Assembly: GCA_019510435.1 (NCBI GenBank)
Contig: JAEKKJ010000010.1
Span: 124,001-188,000, forward strand
Length of the DNA: 64,000 nt
Reading direction: 5' to 3'
From: Caulobacterales bacterium
GTDB taxonomy: Bacteria > Pseudomonadota > Alphaproteobacteria > Caulobacterales > Caulobacteraceae
Shown: one piece after another, positions 54,763 to 64,000 of the stretch
Layout of the letters: each line of letters begins with the position of its first letter
How positions within the stretch are numbered: the stretch's first letter is position 1
The notes under the pieces: model-generated
What the model saw: only the letters and a program-made list of their open reading frames with translations
Database searches by the model: none
Told to the model about the DNA's origin: nothing
Program-made: the position numbers and the translations under genes

Positions 54763-55496
54763 GCCAGCATGATGCTGGGGCGCGGCTCGCGTCCGGCCAG
54801 GGTCTCGGGACAGAGCGGGGCGCCGGCGTCCAGCAGGGCCTGGCGGCGGCCGGCGATGCTGGTCGAGACCTGGATCTTCTCCAGCGCCAGCAAGGGCCTC
54901 ACGCACTCATGCTCGAGCACGCGCCCGACCCAGGCCGCGGCGCGCGGCCAGCGATCCCGATCGATCGCGAAGTCCACATAGCCGGCGTTGACGAAGAAGG
55001 TCGCCACCGAGATGTCCGCCAGGCCGATCTCGCCGAACAGGAAGCCGTCCGCCGGCGCCTGGCTTTCCAGATAGTCCAGCACCGCCGGCGCATCCTGGGT
55101 CAGGCTCTTCTGCACGCGGGCCTCGTCGGTGGGCTCCTTCCACACGGCCGGGCGCACGAAGCGCTGGTAGAACAGGCCCCAGATGAAGACGTCGCCCATG
55201 CGGGTGTCGGCGTACTCCTCCAGCCAGCGGGCCCGGGCGCGGTCCTTGGGATCGGCCGGCAGGAGCGGCCGGGCCGGATAGGCCTCGTCCAGATAGGCGC
55301 AGATCACCGAGGAATCGCAGAGGGTTAGGTCGCCGTCGACCAGCACCGGGATGCGCCGCAGCGGGCTCGCCTTCTCGAAGGCGTCGTCGCCGAAGAAGGG
55401 CGTGATCGGATCGATCTCGTAGCTGAGGCCCTTGAGGTTCAGGCCGGCCAGCACCTTGCGCACATAGGGGCTGACATAGCTTCCGATGATCTTCAT
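54759..55496 (-). CDS. glutathione S-transferase family protein
   Basis: A 245-residue GST. Seen: the thioredoxin-like N-terminus MKIIGSYVSPYVRKVLAGLNLKG, RRIPVLVDGDLTLCDSSVICAYLDEAYP (glutathione-binding cis-Pro and Ser), and a helical C-terminal half with LFGEIGLADISVATFFVNAGYV. Probably conjugates or reduces a small electrophile with glutathione; substrate unknown. It lies downstream of serA on the same strand, after a hairpin. Confidence 0.88.
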   Translation of the reverse strand: MKIIGSYVSPYVRKVLAGLNLKGLSYEIDPITPFFGDDAFEKASPLRRIPVLVDGDLTLCDSSVICAYLDEAYPARPLLPADPKDRARARWLEEYADTRMGDVFIWGLFYQRFVRPAVWKEPTDEARVQKSLTQDAPAVLDYLESQAPADGFLFGEIGLADISVATFFVNAGYVDFAIDRDRWPRAAAWVGRVLEHECVRPLLALEKIQVSTSIAGRRQALLDAGAPLCPETLAGREPRPSIMLA

Positions 55497-55558
55497 GGCC
55501 CGCGCCTCCGCAACCTCAGCTGAAGGTGTGAGCGCGGCGCCAAAATCTCAAGACGCCA

Positions 55559-55587
55559 GTTCCCTTCCCGCGGCGCGGGAAGGGAAC
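55559..55587 (-). terminator. hairpin after serA
   Basis: Perfect 13-bp stem GTTCCCTTCCCGC/GCGGGAAGGGAAC (55559-55571 with 55575-55587), three-base loop, ten bases past the serA stop. No immediate T-run, so termination strength is uncertain. Confidence 0.6.
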
Positions 55588-55596
55588 AGAAAGACT

Positions 55597-57171
55597 CTAG
55601 AACGCCAGGGCGCGGGCTTCCTTGACGTGCGGCAGGGCCTGGATCTTGGCGAGCAGGCCGTCGTTCGGCGCCTGGTCCACGCCCACCAGGGCGATGGCGT
55701 CGTCGCCGGCGTCGATGCGGCCCAGGTTGAAGGTGGCGATATTGACGCCCGCCTCGCCCAGCAGGCCACCCAGCGCGCCGATGAAGCCCGGCTTGTCCAG
55801 GTTGTTGACGTAGAGCATCCGCGACGAGAACGGCGCGTCCAGCTCCATGCCCTTGACCTCGACGATGCGCGGCGCGCCGGCCACCACGGTCCCGGCGAAC
55901 GAGCGCTTGCCCTTCTCGGTGGTGACGGTGATCCGCATCAGGCTTTCGTAGATCGGCGAGTTCTCCTGGCGGCTCTCGGAGACGGTGATGCCGCGCTCCT
56001 TCGCCACCGCAGGGGCGGAGACCATGTTGATCTCGGCCAGCATGGGCCGCAGCACGCCGGCCAGGGCCGCGGCGCTCAGCGGCCTGGTGTTGAGCTTGGA
56101 GACCTCGCCCTCGAAGGCGATGTCGACGGCCTTGACGCCGTAGTCCAGCATCTGGCCGGCCAGGGCGCCCAGCTTCTCGGCCAGGGCCACGAACGGCTTC
56201 AGCCGCGGCGCCTCCTCGGCGGTGACCGAGGGGCTGTTCAGGGCGTTGGTGACGGCGCCGGTGAGCAGGTAGTCGCTCATCTGCTCGGCCACCTGCAGGG
56301 CCACGTTCTCCTGGGCCTCGTTGGTGGAGGCGCCCAGGTGCGGGGTGGCGATGAAGTTCTCGGCGCCGAATAGCGGGTTGGCCTTCGCCGGCTCCTCGAC
56401 GAAGACGTCGAAGGCCGCGCCGCCCACGTGGCCCTCGTCCAGCAGCTTGCGCAGGCCGGCCTCATCCACCAGCCCGCCGCGGGCGCAGTTGACGATCAGG
56501 ACGCCCTTCTTCGTCTTCCGCAGGTTCTCTTCCGACAGGATGTTGCGGGTCTTGTCGGTGAGCGGGGTGTGCAGGGTGATGAGGTCGGCGCGGGCCAGGA
56601 GGTCGTCCAGCTCCACCTTCTCGACGCCCATCTCCACCGCCCGCTCGGGCGACAGGAAGGGATCGTAGGCCACCACCTTCATCTTCAGGCCGTTGGCGCG
56701 GTCGGCGACGATGGAGCCGATGTTGCCGGCGCCGATCAGGCCCAGGGTCTTGGCGTAGAGCTCGACCCCCATGAACCGGTTCTTCTCCCACTTGCCGGCC
56801 TGGGTGGACTGGTCGGCGGCAGGCAGCTGGCGGGCCAGGGCGAACATCATGGCGATGGCGTGCTCGGCCGTGGTGATCGAGTTGCCGAACGGGGTGTTCA
56901 TCACCACGACGCCGGCGGCGGTGGCGGCGGGGATGTCGACATTGTCCACGCCGATGCCGGCGCGGCCGACCACCTTCAGGTTCTTGGCGGCGGCGATGAC
57001 GTCCTTGTCGACCTTGGTGGCCGAGCGGATGGCGACGCCGTCGTACTGGTCGACGATCTTCAGCAGTTCGTCTTTGCTGAGGCCGGTCTTCACGTCGGCG
57101 TCGACGCCGCGCTGCTTGAAGATGTCGATGGCGGCGGGGCTGAGCTTATCGGCGATGAGCACGCGGGGCAT
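55597..57171 (-). CDS. serA: D-3-phosphoglycerate dehydrogenase
   Basis: A 524-residue enzyme, long form with an intervening domain and a C-terminal ACT domain, that starts serine synthesis. Seen: LKVVGRAGIGVDNVDIPAAT, the NAD motif GLIGAGNIGSIVA, HTPLTDKTRNIL, ATPHLGASTNEAQENVA with the catalytic His, and the ACT segment NLDKPGFIGALGGLLGEAGVNIATFNLGR, which in known enzymes senses serine. It follows serC. Confidence 0.95.
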   Translation of the reverse strand: MPRVLIADKLSPAAIDIFKQRGVDADVKTGLSKDELLKIVDQYDGVAIRSATKVDKDVIAAAKNLKVVGRAGIGVDNVDIPAATAAGVVVMNTPFGNSITTAEHAIAMMFALARQLPAADQSTQAGKWEKNRFMGVELYAKTLGLIGAGNIGSIVADRANGLKMKVVAYDPFLSPERAVEMGVEKVELDDLLARADLITLHTPLTDKTRNILSEENLRKTKKGVLIVNCARGGLVDEAGLRKLLDEGHVGGAAFDVFVEEPAKANPLFGAENFIATPHLGASTNEAQENVALQVAEQMSDYLLTGAVTNALNSPSVTAEEAPRLKPFVALAEKLGALAGQMLDYGVKAVDIAFEGEVSKLNTRPLSAAALAGVLRPMLAEINMVSAPAVAKERGITVSESRQENSPIYESLMRITVTTEKGKRSFAGTVVAGAPRIVEVKGMELDAPFSSRMLYVNNLDKPGFIGALGGLLGEAGVNIATFNLGRIDAGDDAIALVGVDQAPNDGLLAKIQALPHVKEARALAF

Positions 57172-57193
57172 AGGGATCTCCCGTAGATAGAGT

Positions 57194-57212
57194 CCTCCCG
57201 CGGGGCGGGAGG
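57194..57212 (-). other. hairpin between serC and serA
   Basis: CCTCCCG (57194-57200) pairs with CGGGAGG (57206-57212) around CGGGG, 23 bases upstream of the serA ATG. It could weaken read-through or protect the serC message. Confidence 0.45.
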
Positions 57213-57241
57213 CGCTTGTCGGATTGAAAGGGGCGGTGCGC

Positions 57242-58414
57242 CTAGGCGGCGGCTTGCAGGTCGGCGATGATCGAGGCGAAGGCCCAGTCGAGCCAGGGCG
57301 TCAGGGCGTCCACGTCGGACGTCTCCACCGTAGCGCCGCACCAGATCCGCAGGCCCGGAGGTGCGTCGCGATAGCCGCCCACGTCGAGCGCCACGCCTTC
57401 CTTCTCCAGCGCGCCGGCCAGCTTCTTGGCGAAGTCGGCCTGGGCGTCGGCGGGAAGGCTGGTCACCCGCGGGTCAACGACCTTCAGGCAGACCGAGGTG
57501 TTGGAGCGCTGGGCCGGGACCTCGGCCAGGAAGTCGACCCAGTCGGTCTGCGCCACCCAGTCGGCGAGGATGCCGAGGTTGGCGTCGGCCCGGCGCTGCA
57601 TCTCGGCCAGGCCGCCGATCCCCTCGGCCCACTTCAGGGCGTCCAGGGCGTCCTCCACGCAGAGCATGGAGGGCGTGTTGATGGTGGCGCCTTCGAAGAT
57701 CTCGGCGTTGACCTTGCCGCCCTTGGTCATGCGGAACAGCTTCGGCATCGGCCAGGCCGGGGCGTAGCTCTCCAGCCGGGCGACGGCGCGCGGACCCAGG
57801 ATCAGGATCCCGTGCGCGCCCTCGCCCCCCAGGGCCTTCTGCCAGGAGAAGGTCACCACATCCAGCTTGGCCCAGTCCAGCTTCTGGGCGAACGCCGCCG
57901 AGGTGGCGTCGCAGATCACCACGCCCTCGCGGTCGGCGGCGATGAAGTCGGCGTTTGGCACGCGCACGCCCGAGGTCGTGCCGTTCCAGGTGAACACCAG
58001 GTCCGCATCCTTGCGCACCTTGGAAAGGTCGGGCAGCTGGCCGTAGGGCGCGTCCAGCACCTCGGCCGGCAGCTTCAGCTGCTTGACCACGTCGGTGACC
58101 CAGTCCTTGCCGAAGCTCTCGAAGGCCAGCAGCTGCACGGGGCGTGGCCCCAGCATCGACCACAGGGCCATCTCGACGGCGCCGGTGTCGGAGCCGGGCA
58201 CGATGCCGACGAGGAAGTCGTCGGGCACGCCCAGCACGTCACGCGTGCGGTCGATGGCTTCCTTCAGCCGCGCCTTGCCCAGCTTGGAGCGGTGCGAACG
58301 GCCGAGGACGGCGTTGCTGAGATTTTGGGGGTCCCATCCGGGGCGTTTGGCGCAGGGGCCGGAAGAGAACTCGGGACGAGCCGGACGCATCGCCGGCTTC
58401 GGCGGGGTAGTCAT
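57242..58414 (-). CDS. serC: phosphoserine aminotransferase
   Basis: A 390-residue PLP enzyme for the second step of serine synthesis. Seen: [68 protein letters not shown] and [17 protein letters not shown] with the PLP Lys. ATG 58414 has GGGAG eight bases upstream; that site lies in a hairpin. This is the alphaproteobacterial SerC type. It is upstream of serA on the same strand. Confidence 0.94.
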   Translation of the reverse strand: MTTPPKPAMRPARPEFSSGPCAKRPGWDPQNLSNAVLGRSHRSKLGKARLKEAIDRTRDVLGVPDDFLVGIVPGSDTGAVEMALWSMLGPRPVQLLAFESFGKDWVTDVVKQLKLPAEVLDAPYGQLPDLSKVRKDADLVFTWNGTTSGVRVPNADFIAADREGVVICDATSAAFAQKLDWAKLDVVTFSWQKALGGEGAHGILILGPRAVARLESYAPAWPMPKLFRMTKGGKVNAEIFEGATINTPSMLCVEDALDALKWAEGIGGLAEMQRRADANLGILADWVAQTDWVDFLAEVPAQRSNTSVCLKVVDPRVTSLPADAQADFAKKLAGALEKEGVALDVGGYRDAPPGLRIWCGATVETSDVDALTPWLDWAFASIIADLQAAA

Positions 58415-58424
58415 ATCGATGTCT

Positions 58425-58476
58425 CCCATCCTTGCAGATGGGCAGCGCCCCGTTGGGGGGGCGTGGCCCGCGGGCC
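58425..58476 (-). promoter_or_regulatory. structured leader of serC, possible serC RNA motif
   Basis: Three hairpins in a row on the minus strand: palindrome GGCCCGCGGGCC (58465-58476), CGCCCC/GGGGCG (58463-58458 with 58451-58446), and CCCATC/GATGGG (58442-58437 with 58430-58425). The last stem contains the start of the serC ribosome site GGGAG. A conserved serC RNA motif is known from alphaproteobacteria; I cannot confirm the match without a covariance search. Confidence 0.5.
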
Positions 58477-58525
58477 AAAAGCCAGCGTTCCGGCGGCAGA
58501 GCAAGCGAAAGTTTTCTGCAAGCGC

Positions 58526-58963
58526 CTACAGCGGCGCTGGGTCGCGGGTCCGCTGGCGGCCCTGCCAGGCCATCGCCGTCCCCGCCGCGAGGCAGATGGC
58601 GACGCCGGTGAAGTCGATGTTGTTGATCAGCGCGTGGAGGTAGTCCCGGTCGTTGCGGCCGACGACCATGTAGTAGGCGTGCAGCGCGAACTGGACCGAA
58701 TAGAGAAGCATCACGCCGATCATCCAGGGCGCGGCGTAGCGCAGGGTCACCGCCAGCAGCGCCAGGGCGGTCAGGCCGTCGCTGGCGAACCGGATCACCC
58801 CGTCCACCTGGCCCAGGAGTTCGTTCAGCAGTATCGACGAGCCCAGGTTTGCCGCGACGCAGGCGGCGGCCAGCCGCTCGGCCGATCCGCCCTTCCAGAG
58901 CGCGAAGGCGATGCTGACCGTCGCGAACAGCGCCAGGAGCTGGACCGGGAGGGACGTGGGCAT
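58526..58963 (-). CDS. small four-helix membrane protein, copy 2
   Basis: A 145-residue integral membrane protein with about four helices, paralogous to the next gene upstream. Shared motifs: FALWKGGSAERLAAA, SDGLTALALLAVTLRYAAPWMIGVMLLYSVQFALHAYYMVV and INNIDFTGVAICL. Both copies have the same length. I do not recognise the family. Confidence 0.7.
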   Translation of the reverse strand: MPTSLPVQLLALFATVSIAFALWKGGSAERLAAACVAANLGSSILLNELLGQVDGVIRFASDGLTALALLAVTLRYAAPWMIGVMLLYSVQFALHAYYMVVGRNDRDYLHALINNIDFTGVAICLAAGTAMAWQGRQRTRDPAPL

Positions 58964-59008
58964 CTGGCCGCGACAGGCGCACATTCGAAGGCCCGCGTCG
59001 ATGCGGCC

Positions 59009-59446
59009 TTACCCCGCGGCGGCGGCCCGCTCCCGGCGAAGGCGCGCGCGCCAGGCGGCGGCCGTGCCGATGATCAGGCACCAGACCACGCCGTTCCAGA
59101 AGGTGTTGTTCAGCGCCGCGACCAGGTAGCCGGCGGTCGCCTCGGTGACGAGGAGGTAGGAGTGCAGCGCGAACTGGGCCGCATAGAACAGCATGGCGCC
59201 GCCCATCCAGGGGGCGCCGAAGCGGATCGTGATGACGAGGAGGGCCAGGGCGGCGGCGCCGTCATTGACCAGGCGGATCAGGCCCTCGCTGTCGGGCAGG
59301 ACCTGGCGGCTGAGGTAGCCGATCGCCACGTTGGCCAGGATGACGGCCGCAGCCATCCGCTCCGCCGATCCGCCCTTCCAGAAGGCAAACACGCCGGCGA
59401 AGATCGAGAAGGCCTGCAGAAGCAGGTATAGGATGTGAGCGGACAT
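59009..59446 (-). CDS. small four-helix membrane protein, copy 1
   Basis: A 145-residue paralogue of the gene above, 45 bases upstream on the same strand. Shared motifs: FAFWKGGSAERMAAA, NDGAAALALLVITIRFGAPWMGGAMLFYAAQFALHSYLLV and LNNTFWNGVVWCL. Its ribosome site (GAGGCG) lies inside a perfect 15-bp inverted repeat just before the ATG, so translation may be controlled by RNA folding. Function unknown. Confidence 0.7.
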   Translation of the reverse strand: MSAHILYLLLQAFSIFAGVFAFWKGGSAERMAAAVILANVAIGYLSRQVLPDSEGLIRLVNDGAAALALLVITIRFGAPWMGGAMLFYAAQFALHSYLLVTEATAGYLVAALNNTFWNGVVWCLIIGTAAAWRARLRRERAAAAG

Positions 59447-59448
59447 GC

Positions 59449-59483
59449 TTATCGCGCCTCTAGTGTGCCTAGAGGCGCGATAA
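59449..59483 (-). promoter_or_regulatory. perfect 15-bp inverted repeat over the ribosome site
   Basis: TTATCGCGCCTCTAG (59449-59463) and CTAGAGGCGCGATAA (59469-59483) pair fully around TGTGC. On the minus strand it contains GAGGCG three to twelve bases before the ATG at 59446. No T-run follows, so an operator or translational block fits better than a terminator. Confidence 0.6.
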
Positions 59484-59500
59484 AAGTTAAGGTCTGGCAA

Positions 59501-59836
59501 TCAGCCGTTAGAGGCGCGCGCGGTCACCCGCTCGGTCACGGCGGCGAAAGCCTTTTCCATGTTGTCCATCTTGGTGCGGATGCCGAGGCGGAGCTTGGCT
59601 TCGCCGAGCTCGTTGTGCACCGCGACCATCGCCGAACGGGCTTCGCTGAGCGCCTTCATGGCGTCCATAAGCTTGGCCTGGCAATCGTCGGCGAACACCA
59701 TGGAGGCGTTCACGTCCAGACGAGCCTTGAGCATTTCGCCCATCAGCTCAGAAGCTTCGACGAGCGCGCCGTCGACAGCGGCTTCGGTCGCGAACAGCTT
59801 GTTCGCCACGCGTTGAGCCACAAACACTTTTTCCAT
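59501..59836 (-). CDS. small helical hypothetical protein
   Basis: A 111-residue soluble protein, mostly alpha-helical with heptad-like stretches (KVFVAQRVANKLFATEAAVDGALVEASELMGEMLKARLDVNA, LMDAMKALSEARSAMVAVHNELGEAKLRLGIRTKMDNMEKAFAAVTERV). I chose ATG 59836 with AGGGG eight bases upstream; GTG 59845 is an alternative. It looks conserved and well-formed, but I do not recognise the family. The 200 bases upstream are AT-richer than average. Confidence 0.7.
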   Translation of the reverse strand: MEKVFVAQRVANKLFATEAAVDGALVEASELMGEMLKARLDVNASMVFADDCQAKLMDAMKALSEARSAMVAVHNELGEAKLRLGIRTKMDNMEKAFAAVTERVTARASNG

Positions 59837-60044
59837 TGGGGACACCCCTGATCAAGAAACCCGACACCCGTTAAGGTAAAGCAATGGTTAAGCCGCACGC
59901 AACAGAGTCATCGGTTGTTAACCATGATTTTCCCTGCGGCCAGTTGTAGCGTGGCGCCAAAGCCACAGTTAAGCTTCGGCAGCTGACGGTTGATCTCCGG
60001 CCATGGAAGCGAAGCGTTAGGATTGTGGCCTTAGACCGGGCCGT

Positions 60045-61958
<1,914 letters not shown>

Positions 61959-62086
61959 CAAACCCGTCAGCTAGCTGAACCGCAGCCAACGGCGCCGCTC
62001 AGATCGCGGTCAGGCGCGGCGTGATTTTCTTCGATCCATGGAGGCCGCTCCCCCGGCTTCCAGACGGACCCCGAAGGAGATTTTCG

Positions 62087-62470
62087 ATGAACATCGCCGC
62101 CAAGACCTTCCTCGCCGCCCTGGCCGCCACCGCGGGCCTGGCGGCCGCCGCCGGCCCCGCCGCCGCCCAGGACTGGCGCTACGACCGCGCCGGCTACGGC
62201 TACGACCGCTATGAGCGCGGCGAGTCCAACATCGACGCCCGCCAGGCGCGCCTCGAAGACCGCATCCAGGACGGCGTGCGCAACGGCAGCCTGACCTGGC
62301 GCGAGGCCCGCGAACTGCGCGAGCAGTCGCACGACATCGCCCGCCTTGAGGCCCGCTACCGCTACGACGGCCTGAACGGCTGGGAGCGCGCCGACCTCGA
62401 CCGCCGGCTGGACCGCCTGGACCAGCAGATCCGCTACGAGCGTCACGACGGCGACTACCGCCGCTGGTAA
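62087..62470 (+). CDS. small secreted Arg/Tyr-rich protein
   Basis: A 127-residue protein with a signal peptide (MNIAAKTFLAALAATAGLAAAAGPAAAQ) and a highly charged helical body (ARQARLEDRIQDGVRNGSLTWREARELREQ, WERADLDRRLDRLDQQIRYERHD). AAGGAGA precedes the ATG. Probably periplasmic; similar proteins are common in Caulobacterales, without known function, as far as I recall. Confidence 0.75.
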   Translation: MNIAAKTFLAALAATAGLAAAAGPAAAQDWRYDRAGYGYDRYERGESNIDARQARLEDRIQDGVRNGSLTWREARELREQSHDIARLEARYRYDGLNGWERADLDRRLDRLDQQIRYERHDGDYRRW

Positions 62471-62497
62471 GCCCGCGATCCTCGCCGGGCGTCCCTG

Positions 62498-62523
62498 CGC
62501 CCCCGCAGTCCGCTGCGGGGGCG
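62498..62523 (+). terminator. GC-rich hairpin after the secreted protein gene
   Basis: Perfect 11-bp stem CGCCCCCGCAG/CTGCGGGGGCG with a TCCG loop, 27 bases past the stop. It is followed by only TT, so it may act as a weak or two-way terminator facing the convergent phzF-like gene. Confidence 0.6.
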
Positions 62524-62554
62524 TTCGCGCGTCAGGGGCCGGGAGCTTCCCCGA

Positions 62555-63373
62555 TCAGGGGCGAAGGCGCAGTACGCTCTCCGCCACCGTGACCGCCGCG
62601 CCGCGGATCAGCACCCGTTCGCCCTGGACCACGCACTCCAGGTCGCCGCCGCGGCCGGGATAGGCCTGGTGGAACCGCACCGTCGCGCGCCCCAGCTTCT
62701 CGGCGAACAGCGGGGCCAGGATGCAGTGCAGCGAGCCGGTGGTCGGATCCTCCGGAATGCCGGAGCCCGGAGCGAAGAAGCGGTCGATCACGTCGTGCGC
62801 CCCGCCCGGCGCCGCCAGGGCCGCCACGCCGACGTTGCCCCGCCCGCCGGTGGCGGCGCCGGAAATCTTCTCCAGCGCCACGAGGTCGGGCTTCAGCGCG
62901 TGGACCGCGGCCTCGCCCTCATAGAGCGCCACCAGATAGGGGCCGGCCCAGACCTCCACCGGCGGCGCGCCCAGGGCCTCGGCGAGGCCCGCCGGAACCT
63001 CGGTGCGGACCGGCGGCTGAGCCGGGAAGTCCATCTCGTAACGGGGGCCGTCCCGGCGGACTGTCAGGGGCCCCGACTGGGTGTCGAAGGTCACCGCCGG
63101 CGCCGCAAGGCCCAGCTCGGCGAACAGCACGTGGCCGGACGCCAGGGTCGCGTGGCCACACAGCGGCACCTCCAGCGCCGGGGTGAACCAGCGCAGGCCG
63201 AAGCGGGCCGCGTCGGCGGTCTTCAGCAGGAAGGCCGTCTCGGCCTGGTTGTTCTCCGCCGCCAGGGCCTGCATCCAGGCCGCGTCGGGCCAGGCCGCGA
63301 ACGGCTCGACCACGCAGGCGGGATTGCCGCGGAAAGGCTGGGCGGCGAAGGCGTCGACGGTCCACTGGCGCAA
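62555..63373 (-). CDS. PhzF-family isomerase/epimerase
   Basis: A 272-residue protein of the PhzF/diaminopimelate-epimerase-like fold. Seen: [30 protein letters not shown] with the catalytic Glu, [22 protein letters not shown], and [21 protein letters not shown]. The start is TTG 63373 with GAGGAGG just before it; the frame is open farther but the family starts here. The substrate is unknown. Confidence 0.88.
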   Translation of the reverse strand: MRQWTVDAFAAQPFRGNPACVVEPFAAWPDAAWMQALAAENNQAETAFLLKTADAARFGLRWFTPALEVPLCGHATLASGHVLFAELGLAAPAVTFDTQSGPLTVRRDGPRYEMDFPAQPPVRTEVPAGLAEALGAPPVEVWAGPYLVALYEGEAAVHALKPDLVALEKISGAATGGRGNVGVAALAAPGGAHDVIDRFFAPGSGIPEDPTTGSLHCILAPLFAEKLGRATVRFHQAYPGRGGDLECVVQGERVLIRGAAVTVAESVLRLRP

Positions 63374-63460
63374 AACAGGCCTCCTCGATCTTGAGGGCCT
63401 GGACTTGCGTTCGAAGGGCGTGGGCGGCAAGGGCCACTTCCCCAGCCACGGACCGCCGCC

Positions 63461-63931
63461 ATGCCGCCGCCCACCGCGCACGAGATCCAGGACGGAGACT
63501 TCACCCTCTCCGACGACCCCACCCGGTTCGACCTGCCCCGCGCCCACGGCTGGATCGGCGGTCAGAGCTACTGGGCGGAGGGGATTCCTTTGGCCACCCT
63601 CGCCAAGGCTTGCGCCAACAGCCTGACGGTCGGGGCCTACGGCCCGGACGGCGACATGGTCGCCATGGCCCGGGTGGTCACCGACCGGGCCACCTTCGGC
63701 TGGGTCTGCGACGTCTTCGTGGGCGAGGCGGCCCGCGGCCACGGGCTCGGCAAGCGGCTGATGGCCTATCTCAAGGCCCATCCGGACCTGCAGGGCCTGC
63801 GCCGCCTGCACCTGGCCACCCGCGACGCCCACGGGCTCTACGCCCAGTTCGGGTTCGGGCCGCTGACCGCGCCGGAGACCTGGATGGAGATCCGCGACCC
63901 GGACGTCTACCGGCGCGGAGAGCGCGCCTAG
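63461..63931 (+). CDS. GNAT-family N-acetyltransferase
   Basis: A 156-residue acetyl-CoA-dependent transferase. Seen: [39 protein letters not shown], with the acetyl-CoA loop [10 protein letters not shown], and [20 protein letters not shown]. Substrate unknown. Its stop shares three bases with the stop of the next, convergent gene. Confidence 0.88.
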   Translation: MPPPTAHEIQDGDFTLSDDPTRFDLPRAHGWIGGQSYWAEGIPLATLAKACANSLTVGAYGPDGDMVAMARVVTDRATFGWVCDVFVGEAARGHGLGKRLMAYLKAHPDLQGLRRLHLATRDAHGLYAQFGFGPLTAPETWMEIRDPDVYRRGERA

Positions 63932-64000
63932 CCGATCACCTCGATCTCGGGCCAGCGGGCCTTGGCCGAGGCGGCGATGGCCTCGAAGTTGGGGCTGCGG
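63928..64000 (-). CDS. 3' end of an unidentified gene
   Basis: Twenty-three C-terminal codons of a minus-strand gene that runs out of the window: [20 protein letters not shown] then IG and a TAG stop. Too short for a family call. It overlaps the GNAT stop by four bases in a convergent layout. Confidence 0.5.
   Translation of the reverse strand, partial: RSPNFEAIAASAKARWPEIEVIG

Noticed and set aside
59870..59925. TTAA words suggesting a CtrA box before the small helical protein
   Set aside because: The TTAA pairs are 13 or more bases apart, not the seven expected for TTAA-N7-TTAA. An ATGGTTAA/TTAACCAT inverted repeat remains unexplained.

Overview
The window is very GC-rich (roughly 70% by eye) and densely coded on both strands. 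It looks like chromosomal DNA of an alphaproteobacterium, most probably Caulobacteraceae (Phenylobacterium/Caulobacter type). Reasons: Entner-Doudoroff genes in the order zwf, pgl, edd, glk; an imuA-imuB-dnaE2 mutagenesis operon behind a GTTC-N7-GTTC LexA box; promoter-like sites of the alphaproteobacterial general stress sigma factor EcfG; TonB receptors; and many acyl-CoA and esterase genes. The genus is inference. I see no prophage, CRISPR array, plasmid origin or transposase.

Layout. 1-9 kb: end of a molybdenum hydroxylase, a CobW GTPase, two ExbD proteins, a WD40 protein, an M28 peptidase, a globin, a YhhN membrane protein and a nitroreductase. 9-16 kb: mtgA, a Crp/Fnr regulator, a PQQ-type dehydrogenase/cytochrome c fusion, tRNA-Ser(CGA), a thiolase-like protein with its DUF35 partner, and small secreted proteins. 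16-20 kb: divergent acyl-CoA genes around an IclR regulator with a clear palindromic operator. 20-24 kb: glk, edd and pgl. 24-29 kb: glycosyltransferase, debranching enzyme and GH15 hydrolase on the other strand, separating pgl from zwf. 30-39 kb: otsB-otsA-ligD, a small membrane protein, esterases and ku. 40-47.5 kb: two tandem outer-membrane receptors, then an unknown secreted protein, an ECF sigma factor and a membrane protein with ankyrin repeats. 47.5-53 kb: dnaE2, imuB, imuA. 53-59 kb: a BNR-repeat protein with a MoaD-like protein, GST, serA and serC. 58.5-64 kb: two paralogous membrane proteins, a small coiled-coil protein, a hybrid histidine kinase, a PhzF protein and a GNAT acetyltransferase.

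How parts fit together. Trehalose synthesis (otsBA), alpha-glucan turnover (GT4, debranching, GH15), non-homologous end joining (ligD, ku) and a small membrane protein form four transcription units. Each has, just upstream, a sequence matching EcfG consensus GGAAC-N16/17-CGTT at 8 of 9 positions. This suggests one stress or desiccation regulon. The imu operon carries a palindromic repeat inserted in frame in imuB. The ECF sigma, ankyrin and secreted-protein cluster carries TonB-receptor-like VTG motifs in proteins that are not receptors; its role is unknown. No gene-free stretch exceeds about 250 bases, apart from the 12546-12935 gap that holds the tRNA.
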